Positions 7,903-15,561 of a DNA stretch of 19,940 nucleotides are shown piece by piece. The stretch comes from Deltaproteobacteria bacterium (GTDB lineage Bacteria; Desulfobacterota; Binatia; UBA9968): positions 1-19,940 of the forward strand of contig JACPDC010000191.1 in NCBI GenBank assembly GCA_016184235.1. Reading direction: 5' to 3'. The notes under the pieces were generated by a model that did not search any database, was not told the origin of the DNA, and saw only the letters and a program-made list of their open reading frames with translations. The translations under genes and the position numbers were made by a program. Each line of letters opens with the position of its first letter. The stretch's first letter is position 1.

Positions 7903-8649
7903 CTACTCCTGCCGAACATTTCGGCTCCGGCCCATGGCAACCTCCGCAAGCGTGAAATCCAACTCGCTGTTGATATCGATGGACTCCAGCTCATCCATGA
8001 TCAGAGGAATGATCTCGCTCCCGGTGGTGGATCGGAGATTCCATATATTCGACGGCCGTAACACATCCATGGAGGCGTTCTGCACATAGACCGTGGGCAG
8101 GAGATGATACGAGAGCGTGTGGGCCTCGGGCAGCTTCTGCTCCAGCGGGACAAAAGAGCGGATCCGGCGGCCGTCCCGCTCCATGACCCACATCTTGTGG
8201 GGGTGCTCCGAGCACAAGGTCACGGTGCGGACCGAGTGGGCCTCCGGATCGTCGAGCAGCAGCTCGACGCCGCGATCGATGGTCGCCGCGGTGCGAAACG
8301 GGGACGTCGGGCGCAGCAGCACCACGACATCGGGCTCGTAGGACTCATGGTCTCTCAGCCAGCTTAGCGCATGTCCGACCGCCTCGAGCTCCGTGGAATG
8401 ACCCTGCGAGATTTCCGCCGGCCTGCGAAACGGCGCCTCCGCTCCCTCCTGCACCGCCACCCCGGCGATGGCATCGCTGTCCGTCGATACGACGACCCGG
8501 TTTACATAGCGCGAGCGCCTGGCCGCCTCGATGGCGTAGGCGATGAGCGGACGGCCGGCGAGCGCCTTGATGTTTTTATTGGGCACCCGCTGCGACCCGC
8601 CTCGGGCGATGATCAAGGCCATGACCTTCATGGTAGCGCCGATCCCCAT
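7903..8649 (-). CDS. neuA: Acylneuraminate cytidylyltransferase family (CMP-ulosonic acid synthetase)
   Basis: A 248-residue protein that should couple CTP to a 3-deoxy-ulosonic acid, giving a CMP-sugar and pyrophosphate in the cytosol. The signature ARGGSQRVPNKN (15-26) is the CTP-binding loop of this family; VVVSTDSDAI and LLRPTSPFRT are the next conserved blocks, the latter near the sugar pocket. SIDINSELDF near the C-terminus matches the usual DIDxxxDF ending. The start is either ATG 8649, 3 bases after the transketolase stop, or ATG 8631, which would trim six residues; both fit family length. Together with the NeuB-family synthase and KdsC-like phosphatase in the same transcript it defines a CMP-ulosonic acid pathway. 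The sugar may be sialic, legionaminic, KDN-like or other, so the symbol denotes the family only. Confidence 0.92.
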   Translation of the reverse strand: MGIGATMKVMALIIARGGSQRVPNKNIKALAGRPLIAYAIEAARRSRYVNRVVVSTDSDAIAGVAVQEGAEAPFRRPAEISQGHSTELEAVGHALSWLRDHESYEPDVVVLLRPTSPFRTAATIDRGVELLLDDPEAHSVRTVTLCSEHPHKMWVMERDGRRIRSFVPLEQKLPEAHTLSYHLLPTVYVQNASMDVLRPSNIWNLRSTTGSEIIPLIMDELESIDINSELDFTLAEVAMGRSRNVRQE

Positions 8650-8652
8650 ATC

Positions 8653-10569
8653 TTACTCACACTCCATCACCCTCTGTGCCAGGCTCTCCCCGTCGAGACC
8701 GTGGTGGCGCAGCACCTCCTGCGGCGTTCCGCAGGCAAGGTAGCCTTCGACCCCGAGCTTTTGGAATCGCCTCGCTCCCAAGAGCCCCGTGCCGGCGAGC
8801 GCGTTCAGCATGGCGTCCCCCAATCCGCCGACCGGAGAGTGGTCATCGAGCACAAAGATCCTGCGGTACGACCCGACCGCCTCCTGCAACCAGGAACGGT
8901 CGATGCGATTCAGCCAGGGCATGTTCAGCACCTTGAGCCCGAAGCCGCGCTTCCCGAGAATCTCGGCGGCATTCAGGGCCTCGTGGAGCATGACCGGACC
9001 GTAGGCAAAGAGCAGAGCGTCCGCGCCTTCCGTCAGCGCGACCCCCCGGCCCGGGGTGAGCTTATAGCCCGCGGGCAGCGCGATCACGCGCGGCGACGGG
9101 CCGATGACCAGCCTCAGCGCGCAGCTCCCTGTCGCATCGTTGACGCAGTAGCGCAGCGCCATGCGCGTCTCCTCGGCGTTGCACGGCTCGACGATCAGGC
9201 AATCGGGCAAAGCCCCGAAGAGCGATATGTCGCGCACGCTCTGATGGGAGGAGCCGGGCCCGGCCGGAATCAACCCGGCATAGTGGCAGACGTAGATGAT
9301 CTTCCGCCGCTCGCAGCTGTTGTTGTAGATCTGCTCGTTCGCCCTGGCGGCAAGAAAGCTCGCGAAGCTGTTGACCACCGGTAAGAGCCCCTGCAGCGCC
9401 AGCCCGCCCGCCATGGAAACCATATCCTGCTCGGCGATCCCGTTCTCGATAAAACGCTCCGGGTACTTGCGCTCGAAGGCGCGAATGCGGCAGTCGGCGG
9501 CCAGATCCCCGTCCAGGACGACGAGCTCTTTTTTTTCGGCGGCGATCTCCACCAGCGCTTGGCCAAAGGCCTCGGACACATACTCCGTTGAGACACCGCC
9601 GGAGCCCCTGGGCTCCGCGGCAAGCTCCTCCAGGGCGAGCGGCGCAAGGCCGAGCCGCTTCAGCCGCTCGTCGATCCGGGCGAGAATCTCCTGGTGGCCT
9701 TTGCCATAGCTCTCGTCGTCCGGCGCCCCGGAATGCCAGGCATAGAGCCCGCCGGAGGCTTTCAAAGCCGCCGGGTGCTCCATGAACGAGACGCCCCGTC
9801 CTTTAATAGTGTCGGCGATGACGATCTTGGGCTTCTCCGTGATTTTCCGGAACTCACCGAACACCTTCTCCAGCTGGCGGAAGTCATGGCCGTCGCAGCG
9901 CGCCACGTGCCAGCCGAAGCTGCGCAATTTGGCCTCGAGGTCGGCCAGCGAGGTGATCTCGCTCACCGGCTTGTCGGACTGAACCTTGTTGTGGTCGACG
10001 ATCACATGGAGATTGGTGATCTTCTGATGGACCGCCGTCTGCAACGCCTCGTAGATTTGCCCCTCCTGGAGCTCGCCGTCGCCGGTCATTACGAATACTC
10101 TGCCGCCGAGCCCGCGCAGCTTCTTGGCGAGGGCGATCCCCTTGGCCTTCGAGACACCCAGGCCCAGAGATCCCGTATTCGCCTCGATCCCAGGCGTGCC
10201 GACATCGGGGTGGCCGTGAGTGCCGTTCAGCCGGCGCAGCCGGATGAACTGATCCTTGGGGATGATCCCGAGGGAAAAGAGCACCGCGTAGAGGCCCGGG
10301 GCATCGTGCCCCTTGGACGAGAAGTAAATGTCCCGCCCCGCATTCTCGACGCCGTTCTCCGCCGTATTCATCTCCGAGCAGTAGAGCATGGTGACGATGT
10401 CGAGCGAGCTGAAGCTGGAGCCGAGATGGCCCGATCCGGCCCGCTTGACGGTCGCCAGGGTATTCGCCCGGCACATATCGGCCAGCAGCGCCAGCCTGTC
10501 GTACTTGTCGATGGCGGATGCGCGGACGCGCCGAAATTCCTCCACCGGGATCAGCAGGATCTTGACCAT
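8653..10569 (-). CDS. Full-length transketolase family protein
   Basis: A 638-residue single-chain thiamine-diphosphate enzyme. N-terminal half (about 1-290): SGHLGSS at 46-52 with active-site His48, SKGHDAPGLYA at 85-95, EANTGSLGLG at 129-138, and the cofactor motif GDG (163-165) with the paired Asn194. C-terminal half (about 325-638): EYVSEAFGQAL, ENGIAEQDM with the catalytic glutamate E380, and SSHQS (440-444). All ThDP residues expected of transketolase are present, so it should be active. Transketolases move a two-carbon ketol unit between sugars. Its place between an aldehyde dehydrogenase and a CMP-sugar synthetase suggests a dedicated role in building an unusual sugar rather than the pentose phosphate pathway. 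ATG 10569 lies 22 bases after the ALDH stop; the frame extends to 10626 but overlaps ALDH. Confidence 0.92.
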   Translation of the reverse strand: MVKILLIPVEEFRRVRASAIDKYDRLALLADMCRANTLATVKRAGSGHLGSSFSSLDIVTMLYCSEMNTAENGVENAGRDIYFSSKGHDAPGLYAVLFSLGIIPKDQFIRLRRLNGTHGHPDVGTPGIEANTGSLGLGVSKAKGIALAKKLRGLGGRVFVMTGDGELQEGQIYEALQTAVHQKITNLHVIVDHNKVQSDKPVSEITSLADLEAKLRSFGWHVARCDGHDFRQLEKVFGEFRKITEKPKIVIADTIKGRGVSFMEHPAALKASGGLYAWHSGAPDDESYGKGHQEILARIDERLKRLGLAPLALEELAAEPRGSGGVSTEYVSEAFGQALVEIAAEKKELVVLDGDLAADCRIRAFERKYPERFIENGIAEQDMVSMAGGLALQGLLPVVNSFASFLAARANEQIYNNSCERRKIIYVCHYAGLIPAGPGSSHQSVRDISLFGALPDCLIVEPCNAEETRMALRYCVNDATGSCALRLVIGPSPRVIALPAGYKLTPGRGVALTEGADALLFAYGPVMLHEALNAAEILGKRGFGLKVLNMPWLNRIDRSWLQEAVGSYRRIFVLDDHSPVGGLGDAMLNALAGTGLLGARRFQKLGVEGYLACGTPQEVLRHHGLDGESLAQRVMECE

Positions 10570-10591
10570 GAACGCACGCGGCTTGGACTTC

Positions 10592-12064
10592 TCAAAGCTC
10601 CTCGGGATCGATGCTGATGTAGACATCCTTCAGCTCGGAGTAGAGATCGAGCGCTTCCGTGCCGGGCTCGCGCCAGCCGTTGCCGGACTGCTTCGCGCCG
10701 CCAAAGGGCATGTGCGGCTCGCTCCCGTAGGTCCCGGCATTGACCACGACGACACCCGCCTCGATTTTCCGGGTGAACTGCAGGGCCCGGTGCAGGCTGT
10801 GGGTATGGATGCACGCCGTGAGGCCGTAGGGAGATCGATTGGCCAGGGCCAGAGCCGCTTCGAAGTCGCGCGCTGGATAGAGGCAGGCCACGGGGCCGAA
10901 CAGCTCGGTGCTGGAAATTTCATCGCCCGGGTCGATCCCCTCGATCAACGTAGGGCTCATGTAGAAGCCGTCGCGGTGCTCCGGGCCGGTGAGCCTGTGG
11001 CCGCCGGTCAGGAGGGTCGCTCCCCTTTGAGCCGCGCGCTCCACGAAGCCGAGCATCGCTTTGAGCTGCCTCTCGTTGATCACCGGTCCGAAGTCGTCGT
11101 CATCCCCCGGCCCCACCTTGAGCCTTTTCGCCCGCTCGACCAGCAGGTCGCGAAACGACCGATAGACAGACTCGAAGACGATGATGCGGCTTGCCGAGGC
11201 GCAACGCTGCCCGGCATTGCTGAATGCCGAAAGCAGCACCCACTGCGCCGCATTCTCCAGGTCGGCGTCGTCGCAGACCACCAGGGGATTCTTACCGCCA
11301 AGCTCCAGGGAGACCCTGGCGAGTCTCTCCCCCGCGATCGCCCCGATCCGCCGCCCCACGGCAGTGGAGCCGGTAAAGCTGATCACGCCCACGTCGGGAT
11401 TCTTGACCAGAGGCGCGCCCGCCTCTTCGCCATAGCCCTGCACGATATTGAGCGCGCCGCCAGGCAGCCCGGCCTCGTGCGCGATCTTGCCGAAGATCCA
11501 GGCGGTGGCCGGCGCATCCTCGGCGGCCTTCAAAACCGCCGTGTTGCCGCAGATCAAGGCGGGAAAGACCTTCCACGCCACATTGGCGATCGGAGTATTG
11601 GCCGGCACGATGAGCCCGGCCACGCCGACAGGCTGGCGAATCGTCATCGCGTAGCGGTGCGCCACGCCGCTGGTGGTGGTGCGGCCATAGAGCCTCTGCC
11701 CCTCGCCGGCCATGAACCTTCCCAGGGCGATTGCGCCGTCGGTTTCGCCCAGCGCCAGCTTGTACGATTTCCCGGTCTCCTGGGCCACGACCCGCGCCAC
11801 CTGTTCGCGCCGCTCCTCGAGCGCCGCGGCCACGGCGTAGAGAATCTCCCCTCTGCGCACCGGCGTCAGCTCGGCCCACGAGGGCTGGCGCTGCTTCGCG
11901 ACGGCGACCGCGCCCTTCACGTCCGCCTCCGCGGAGCGGGCGGCGCGGCACAACAGCCGGCCACGGGCGGGAGCCAATTTTTCGAAAAGCTCCCCGGAGA
12001 GCGCCGGCCACTCGCCGCCTTCCACCCAGTTCGGGATCGCCTCGGGGAAAAGTCCGGTTCGCAT
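10592..12064 (-). CDS. Aldehyde dehydrogenase (NAD(P)-dependent, ALDH superfamily)
   Basis: A 490-residue enzyme of normal ALDH length. Catalytic Cys288 lies in NAGQRCASA, general base Glu254 in LELGGKNP, the oxyanion asparagine N156 in VPANTPIAN and cofactor lysine K179 in AVLKAAEDAP. The Rossmann loop FTGSTAVG is at 230-237, and the ending HMPFGGAKQSGNGWREPG is standard. It oxidises an aldehyde to an acid using NAD or NADP. The overall pattern resembles ketoglutarate-semialdehyde and related sugar-acid dehydrogenases, but the substrate is not certain. ATG 12064 follows the SDR stop by 7 bases, with GAGGGG overlapping that stop as the ribosome site. ALDH is not part of standard sialic-type pathways, so its presence here is unusual. 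Confidence 0.95.
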   Translation of the reverse strand: MRTGLFPEAIPNWVEGGEWPALSGELFEKLAPARGRLLCRAARSAEADVKGAVAVAKQRQPSWAELTPVRRGEILYAVAAALEERREQVARVVAQETGKSYKLALGETDGAIALGRFMAGEGQRLYGRTTTSGVAHRYAMTIRQPVGVAGLIVPANTPIANVAWKVFPALICGNTAVLKAAEDAPATAWIFGKIAHEAGLPGGALNIVQGYGEEAGAPLVKNPDVGVISFTGSTAVGRRIGAIAGERLARVSLELGGKNPLVVCDDADLENAAQWVLLSAFSNAGQRCASASRIIVFESVYRSFRDLLVERAKRLKVGPGDDDDFGPVINERQLKAMLGFVERAAQRGATLLTGGHRLTGPEHRDGFYMSPTLIEGIDPGDEISSTELFGPVACLYPARDFEAALALANRSPYGLTACIHTHSLHRALQFTRKIEAGVVVVNAGTYGSEPHMPFGGAKQSGNGWREPGTEALDLYSELKDVYISIDPEEL

Positions 12065-12071
12065 GATCCCC

Positions 12072-12887
12072 TCACCACGCGGTCCAGCCGCCGTCGATCA
12101 CCAGGTTGGCCCCGGTCATGTACGAGGAGGCGTCCGAGGCGAGAAACAGAATCGCCCCGTTGTATTCATCTTCCCGCGCCATTCGTCCCATGGGCGCGCG
12201 CTGCGAATAGTTCTTCACGAACGACGGCTCCTGATGATTGTAGACGCCTCCCAGAGAGAGCGCGTTGACCCGGATTCCCCGATCGGCCCAATAAGTGGCC
12301 AGATAGCGCGTTAGATTCAGCACCCCGGCTTTGCTGACGCCGTACGCCGCCGGTTTGAGAAACTGCCCTGTCCGGCCGGGCGCCGAGTAGATGCGCTGGT
12401 CGGGAGACACCATGCCGTAAGTGGACGAGATGTTGATGATGCTTCCGCTGCGCGCCTTCCCCATCCGCTCGCCGATAACCTGGCAGCAGAGAAAAACCCC
12501 GGTGACGTTGACCTTCAGCACTCTTTCCCACTGGGACAGAGAGCCCGCTACGGACTTCTCGCCGGCGGGCTGCGGCGGAAAGTCGATCGCCGCGTTGTTG
12601 ATCAAAATCCCCGGCGCACCCCATGCCGCCTCGAGCTCGTCCGTCGCCTTCTCCAGGCTCCGGCGATCCGTGATGTCGACGGCAAAAAACCGGACCTCAT
12701 GGCTTTGCGCGAGCTTTTTCAATGCCGCATTGGGCTTTCCCTGCAGATCATAAACGGCCACCTGAGCGCCTGCGGCCGCGAGCGCGCCTACGTACTGCGC
12801 GCCGAGCTGCCCCATACCGCCCGTGACCACCGCCACCCGGCCTTTCAGACTAAAGAGCTTTTCCAGGTAACTGGGCTCACCTGCCAT
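12072..12887 (-). CDS. Classical short-chain dehydrogenase/reductase (sugar-locus type)
   Basis: A 271-residue classical SDR. The cofactor loop TGGMGQLG is at 22-29, NNAA at 97-100, the catalytic serine in NISSTYG (152-158) and Tyr182/Lys186 in YGVSK. A roughly 20-residue insertion separates the serine and tyrosine motifs (SPDQRIYSAPGRTGQFLK), and the ending VIDGGWTAW is standard. It should oxidise or reduce a sugar hydroxyl or ketone with NAD(P). The sequence style (start LFSLKGRVAVVTGG, insertion before YGVSK) resembles SDRs found beside NeuB and cytidylyltransferase genes in flagellin-glycosylation loci, for example the PtmA group; this is recalled, not searched. ATG 12887 overlaps the phosphatase stop by 11 bases, suggesting coupled translation. 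Confidence 0.93.
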   Translation of the reverse strand: MAGEPSYLEKLFSLKGRVAVVTGGMGQLGAQYVGALAAAGAQVAVYDLQGKPNAALKKLAQSHEVRFFAVDITDRRSLEKATDELEAAWGAPGILINNAAIDFPPQPAGEKSVAGSLSQWERVLKVNVTGVFLCCQVIGERMGKARSGSIINISSTYGMVSPDQRIYSAPGRTGQFLKPAAYGVSKAGVLNLTRYLATYWADRGIRVNALSLGGVYNHQEPSFVKNYSQRAPMGRMAREDEYNGAILFLASDASSYMTGANLVIDGGWTAW

Positions 12888-13419
12888 GGGTTCCGCCGCT
12901 CTTATTCTTTCTCAGTCTGAGCAAAAGGTCGCATATCTCCCTGACCGCCCCCTCCCCGCCGCGCCGGCGCGTAACCAGACGCGCTGCCGACTTCACCGCG
13001 GGGTAAGCATCCGCCACGCAGATGGCGAGGCCGACCTGCTCCATGCAGGCGAGATCGTTGATGTCATTGCCGACATAGGCCACCTGGCTCCGATCGATCC
13101 CCTTTTCCCGAAGAATGCGCTGGAGCAGCGCCCACTTGTCCGCGCAGCCCTGATAATATTCGAGCTTGAGCTTCTCGCATCTCTTGGCGACGACCGGGTT
13201 TGTCTCCAGCGACAGCACCAGACAGTCCACCCCGCTCTGCCGCAGATAACCCAGCCCGAGCCCGTCACCGCGGTTGCAAAAAACAAATTCCCGGCCGTCC
13301 TCGCCCACCAGGACACGGTTGTCGGTGAAAACTCCGTCGAAGTCGAACACGACCAGACGAATGTTCCGGACAAGCGGTCCAAGGGTCGAAGCCCGGACAG
13401 GCCGCCTGTCCTTGCTCAC
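12877..13419 (-). CDS. KdsC-like HAD phosphatase (ulosonate-phosphate phosphatase)
   Basis: A 180-residue C0-type HAD hydrolase without a cap domain, the size of KdsC. Motif I is DFDGVFTDN (26-34) with nucleophile D26 and acid/base D28; motif II serine S70 in VLSLETN; motif III lysine K95 in GCADKWALL; motif IV GNDINDLACM (118-126). The C-terminal RRGGEGAVREICD is the conserved KdsC tail that closes over the substrate. Relatives remove the phosphate from Kdo-8-phosphate or, in Bacteroides, KDN-9-phosphate. Placed between NeuB and SDR genes, it implies that the synthase product is phosphorylated. The start is GTG 13419, sharing GTGA with the NeuB stop; the enzyme was probably coexpressed with it. 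The N-terminus is longer than usual by about ten residues. Confidence 0.92.
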   Translation of the reverse strand: MSKDRRPVRASTLGPLVRNIRLVVFDFDGVFTDNRVLVGEDGREFVFCNRGDGLGLGYLRQSGVDCLVLSLETNPVVAKRCEKLKLEYYQGCADKWALLQRILREKGIDRSQVAYVGNDINDLACMEQVGLAICVADAYPAVKSAARLVTRRRGGEGAVREICDLLLRLRKNKSGGTHGR

Positions 13420-14477
13420 CGCTTTTCCCTCAAGTCTGCGAATGAGATGTTCTCGTCTTCCTGGAGAGCGCGGGCGGTCACTTTTCCGATGACCCGCGCC
13501 AGCTCATAGGGCGGCAATCCGTCGTTCGGGGACCTGATGGCGATGTCCGCCGCGCTCAGAACATGTCCCACCGGCAGGTTGCGGGCGGCCACGAGCTTCT
13601 TCGCCATCTTGAACAGCGGTTTTTCCTCCGACGGATAGACCCGTTTGAGCCCGTCGCCCAGGGCCGCCTCCGTGCGCCGCAGGTCGCGCACCAGCTTGCG
13701 CATCCCCAGGGGCTCCAGGGAAAAGGCGTGATCCGTGCCCTTCCAGGCCCGGTTCAGCGTGAAGTGCTTCTCGACGACGCGCGCGCCAAGGGCATAGGCT
13801 ACCACCGCCATGGCGATGCCGTTTTGATGATCCGAAAGGCCGATCACCGCATCGGGAAACCGCTCCCTGTACGCGCCTATGACGCGCAGGTTCATCTCCT
13901 CGGCCTCGACCGGGTAGCTGGCGGTGCACTGCAGGAGACAGAGCTGGGGGTTGATCGGCATGATCGTGTCGTGAGCCCTCTGCACATCCTCCATAGTCCC
14001 CCCGCCGGTGCTGACAAACATCGGCTTGCCGATGCGGGCGACATGCTCGAGGAGCGGCGTGTTCTTCAGGTCTCCCGAGGCGATCTTATAGGCCGGCATC
14101 TCGAGCTGCGCCAAAAAATCAGCGCTTGGCAGATCGAAGACCGTGGCAAACATAGCCAGCCCGAGCTCTCTCGCGTAGCGCTTAAGCTCGGCATATTCCT
14201 CGTAGCCGAATTCCAGCGCCTCGCGATGGGCCCCGTAAGTAGCGCCGAAACTGTTTTCGTGACTGTAAGGCATCTCGTACATCGCCCGCGTGTAGAGGGC
14301 CCGGTTGTCCCGCTTCTGCAATTTGACCGCGTCGACGCCGCACTCCTTAGCGCGGAGAAAAAACTCCCTCGCTTTCTCCAGGCTCCCTTGGTGGTTATGG
14401 CCGATCTCAGCGACGACGAAACAGCGCGGCCCGTCTCGGGAAACCACTGCCTCCCCTATTTTTACAGTCTTGCTCAC
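13416..14477 (-). CDS. neuB: NeuB-family 3-deoxy-ulosonic acid synthase with SAF domain
   Basis: A 353-residue synthase that condenses phosphoenolpyruvate with an aldose or aldose phosphate to give a 3-deoxy-2-ulosonic acid. The TIM-barrel NeuB domain spans about 15-270: AEIGHNHQG (23-31), VKLQKRD (51-57), KIASGD, LLQCTASYP, GLSDHQNG and EKHFTLNRAWKGTDHAFSLEP. The C-terminal SAF antifreeze-like domain (about 285-350) is recognisable by LVAARNLPVG, LSAADIAIRSPNDGLPP and the ENISFADL ending; in NeuB it closes the neighbouring active site of the dimer. The WKGTDHAFS loop and the SHENSFGATYG stretch differ from the classic Neu5Ac synthase form (GPDHKAS), so the substrate may not be ManNAc. The start is GTG 14477. 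It opens a six-gene module downstream of the window's largest gap. Confidence 0.93.
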   Translation of the reverse strand: MSKTVKIGEAVVSRDGPRCFVVAEIGHNHQGSLEKAREFFLRAKECGVDAVKLQKRDNRALYTRAMYEMPYSHENSFGATYGAHREALEFGYEEYAELKRYARELGLAMFATVFDLPSADFLAQLEMPAYKIASGDLKNTPLLEHVARIGKPMFVSTGGGTMEDVQRAHDTIMPINPQLCLLQCTASYPVEAEEMNLRVIGAYRERFPDAVIGLSDHQNGIAMAVVAYALGARVVEKHFTLNRAWKGTDHAFSLEPLGMRKLVRDLRRTEAALGDGLKRVYPSEEKPLFKMAKKLVAARNLPVGHVLSAADIAIRSPNDGLPPYELARVIGKVTARALQEDENISFADLREKR

Positions 14478-14539
14478 AACACCTCGCCGAATCCAGGCAA
14501 CAGCCGAAAAACCCTCAACTTTTATGGTTTTAAAATGTC

Positions 14540-14569
14540 TTTATAACATCAAGCCCGGCGTACTTTCAA
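14540..14569 (-). promoter_or_regulatory. Possible sigma70-type promoter before the ulosonic acid module
   Basis: On the minus strand TTGAAA (14569-14564) and TATAAA (14545-14540) are separated by 18 bases, each one mismatch from the sigma70 consensus. They lie at the end of the methyltransferase gene and in the 88-base gap before the NeuB-like gene, the most AT-rich stretch in an otherwise GC-rich window. The expected RNA start would leave a leader of roughly 55 bases. No operator or riboswitch fold was identified. Sequence match only. Confidence 0.4.
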
Positions 14570-15561
14570 ATACCCGGCCGCTTTTCCAGGGTCGCCTCCA
14601 TGATATCGCCGAGGCGAAGAAAATCCACCAGAAAAAACAACGGCTTCAGAGTCCGCCGGATCAGCCTGCTGCCGGCCCAGTCGACCCCGTGCAGCCATTC
14701 GGGCAGCCGCTGCCCTTTCTCCTGCATTAGAAACTTCACGCTCCTGACAAAGTTGAAGGCTCCCGACCGAAAGCGAATCCCGGCGATGGCGAAGCCCGTG
14801 GCATCGCATAGCAGTCTCAACGCCTCGGGACAATAGGAAATGACGTGACGCGGGGCATCGAGTCCGTACCAGTTCTCTTGGAACAGCCAGAAATTGAGGC
14901 TCCGCGTATTCGGAACCGTGATAGTAACCACGCCGTCGGACTTGAGGATGCGCGCGATCTCGCGAAAGGTCTCATTCGGCTCCGTGAGATGCTCCAACAC
15001 ATGATGCAGCCGGATCACATCGAAAAAGCGGTCGGGAAACTTCGCGTCTCTTACCCGGCCATGATGGACCTCCAGCCCCAGGGAGCGCGCCTGAGCCACC
15101 CCGGAGCGGCTCGGCTCTACTCCATGAACCTCCCAGCCCCACTGCCGCAACCGGTAGAGATAGGATCCGCCGCCGCAGCCGATATCGAGAAAACGGCCCT
15201 CTCCGCGATACGGAATCGCGTCCTTGGCCATCACTAGAGAGAGAAGCAACGCCGCAGCGCGGCGCAAAACAGAGCTTCGCCCTTCCTCCCGCGGCGGATA
15301 GCCGTAGGCGTTTTCCAGGACAAAACGCTTGATACCCTTGTAGCTTTTCCTGTCCAGCGACCTGGAGCGACGATAGCGGCCGTAGTATTCGGGATAGTAA
15401 GCGGCCAGCTCCCGCTCCGTCAGCCACGGCTCGATGAACAGCGCGCGGCAACGGCGGCAGCGAATAATCGTAAACTTGCCGGGAAACCCGTGGATGCGAT
15501 CCCGGCTTTCGAACAGGGTGGTTGTCCCCGGCGAGCTGCAAAGCCGGCAAAGCGCGCTCAT
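14566..15561 (-). CDS. SAM methyltransferase with zinc-ribbon-like N-terminus
   Basis: A 331-residue protein. The N-terminus has two CxxC pairs (C5/C8 and C35/C38), a possible zinc site typical of a group of sugar-locus methyltransferases. The methyltransferase domain (about 115-240) carries LDIGCGGG (125-132), the acidic E149 in GVEP, FFDVIRLHHVLEHL and the segment FREIARILKSDGVVTITVPN. It likely methylates a sugar on a glycan or nucleotide carrier. The C-terminal third contains hydrophobic and basic segments, but no clear membrane helix. ATG 15561 overlaps the upstream GT-C stop as ATGA, so translation is probably coupled. It is the last gene of the first block before the 88-base gap. Substrate unknown. 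Confidence 0.9.
   Translation of the reverse strand: MSALCRLCSSPGTTTLFESRDRIHGFPGKFTIIRCRRCRALFIEPWLTERELAAYYPEYYGRYRRSRSLDRKSYKGIKRFVLENAYGYPPREEGRSSVLRRAAALLLSLVMAKDAIPYRGEGRFLDIGCGGGSYLYRLRQWGWEVHGVEPSRSGVAQARSLGLEVHHGRVRDAKFPDRFFDVIRLHHVLEHLTEPNETFREIARILKSDGVVTITVPNTRSLNFWLFQENWYGLDAPRHVISYCPEALRLLCDATGFAIAGIRFRSGAFNFVRSVKFLMQEKGQRLPEWLHGVDWAGSRLIRRTLKPLFFLVDFLRLGDIMEATLEKRPGI

Noticed and set aside
8371..9384. Plus-strand open frame (337 codons) across the CMP-synthetase and transketolase genes
   Set aside because: It spans the junction of two well-supported minus-strand genes and shows no domain.
9694..10617. Plus-strand open frame (307 codons) opposite the transketolase N-terminal half
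   Set aside because: The minus strand carries the ThDP-binding motif here; the antisense product has no motif.
10388..12268. Long plus-strand open frame (626 codons) opposite the ALDH and SDR genes
   Set aside because: It is antisense to two genes with intact catalytic motifs, contains no recognisable domain, and is rich in Arg/Pro/Gly/His, as expected for the complement of GC-rich coding sequence.
13563..14546. Plus-strand open frame (327 codons) opposite the NeuB-like gene
   Set aside because: Antisense shadow; the synthase and SAF domain are clear on the minus strand.
14521..14552. Short inverted repeat (ATGT...ACAT) in the AT-rich gap as an operator
   Set aside because: Four-base arms occur by chance in AT-rich DNA; not enough to call a regulator site.
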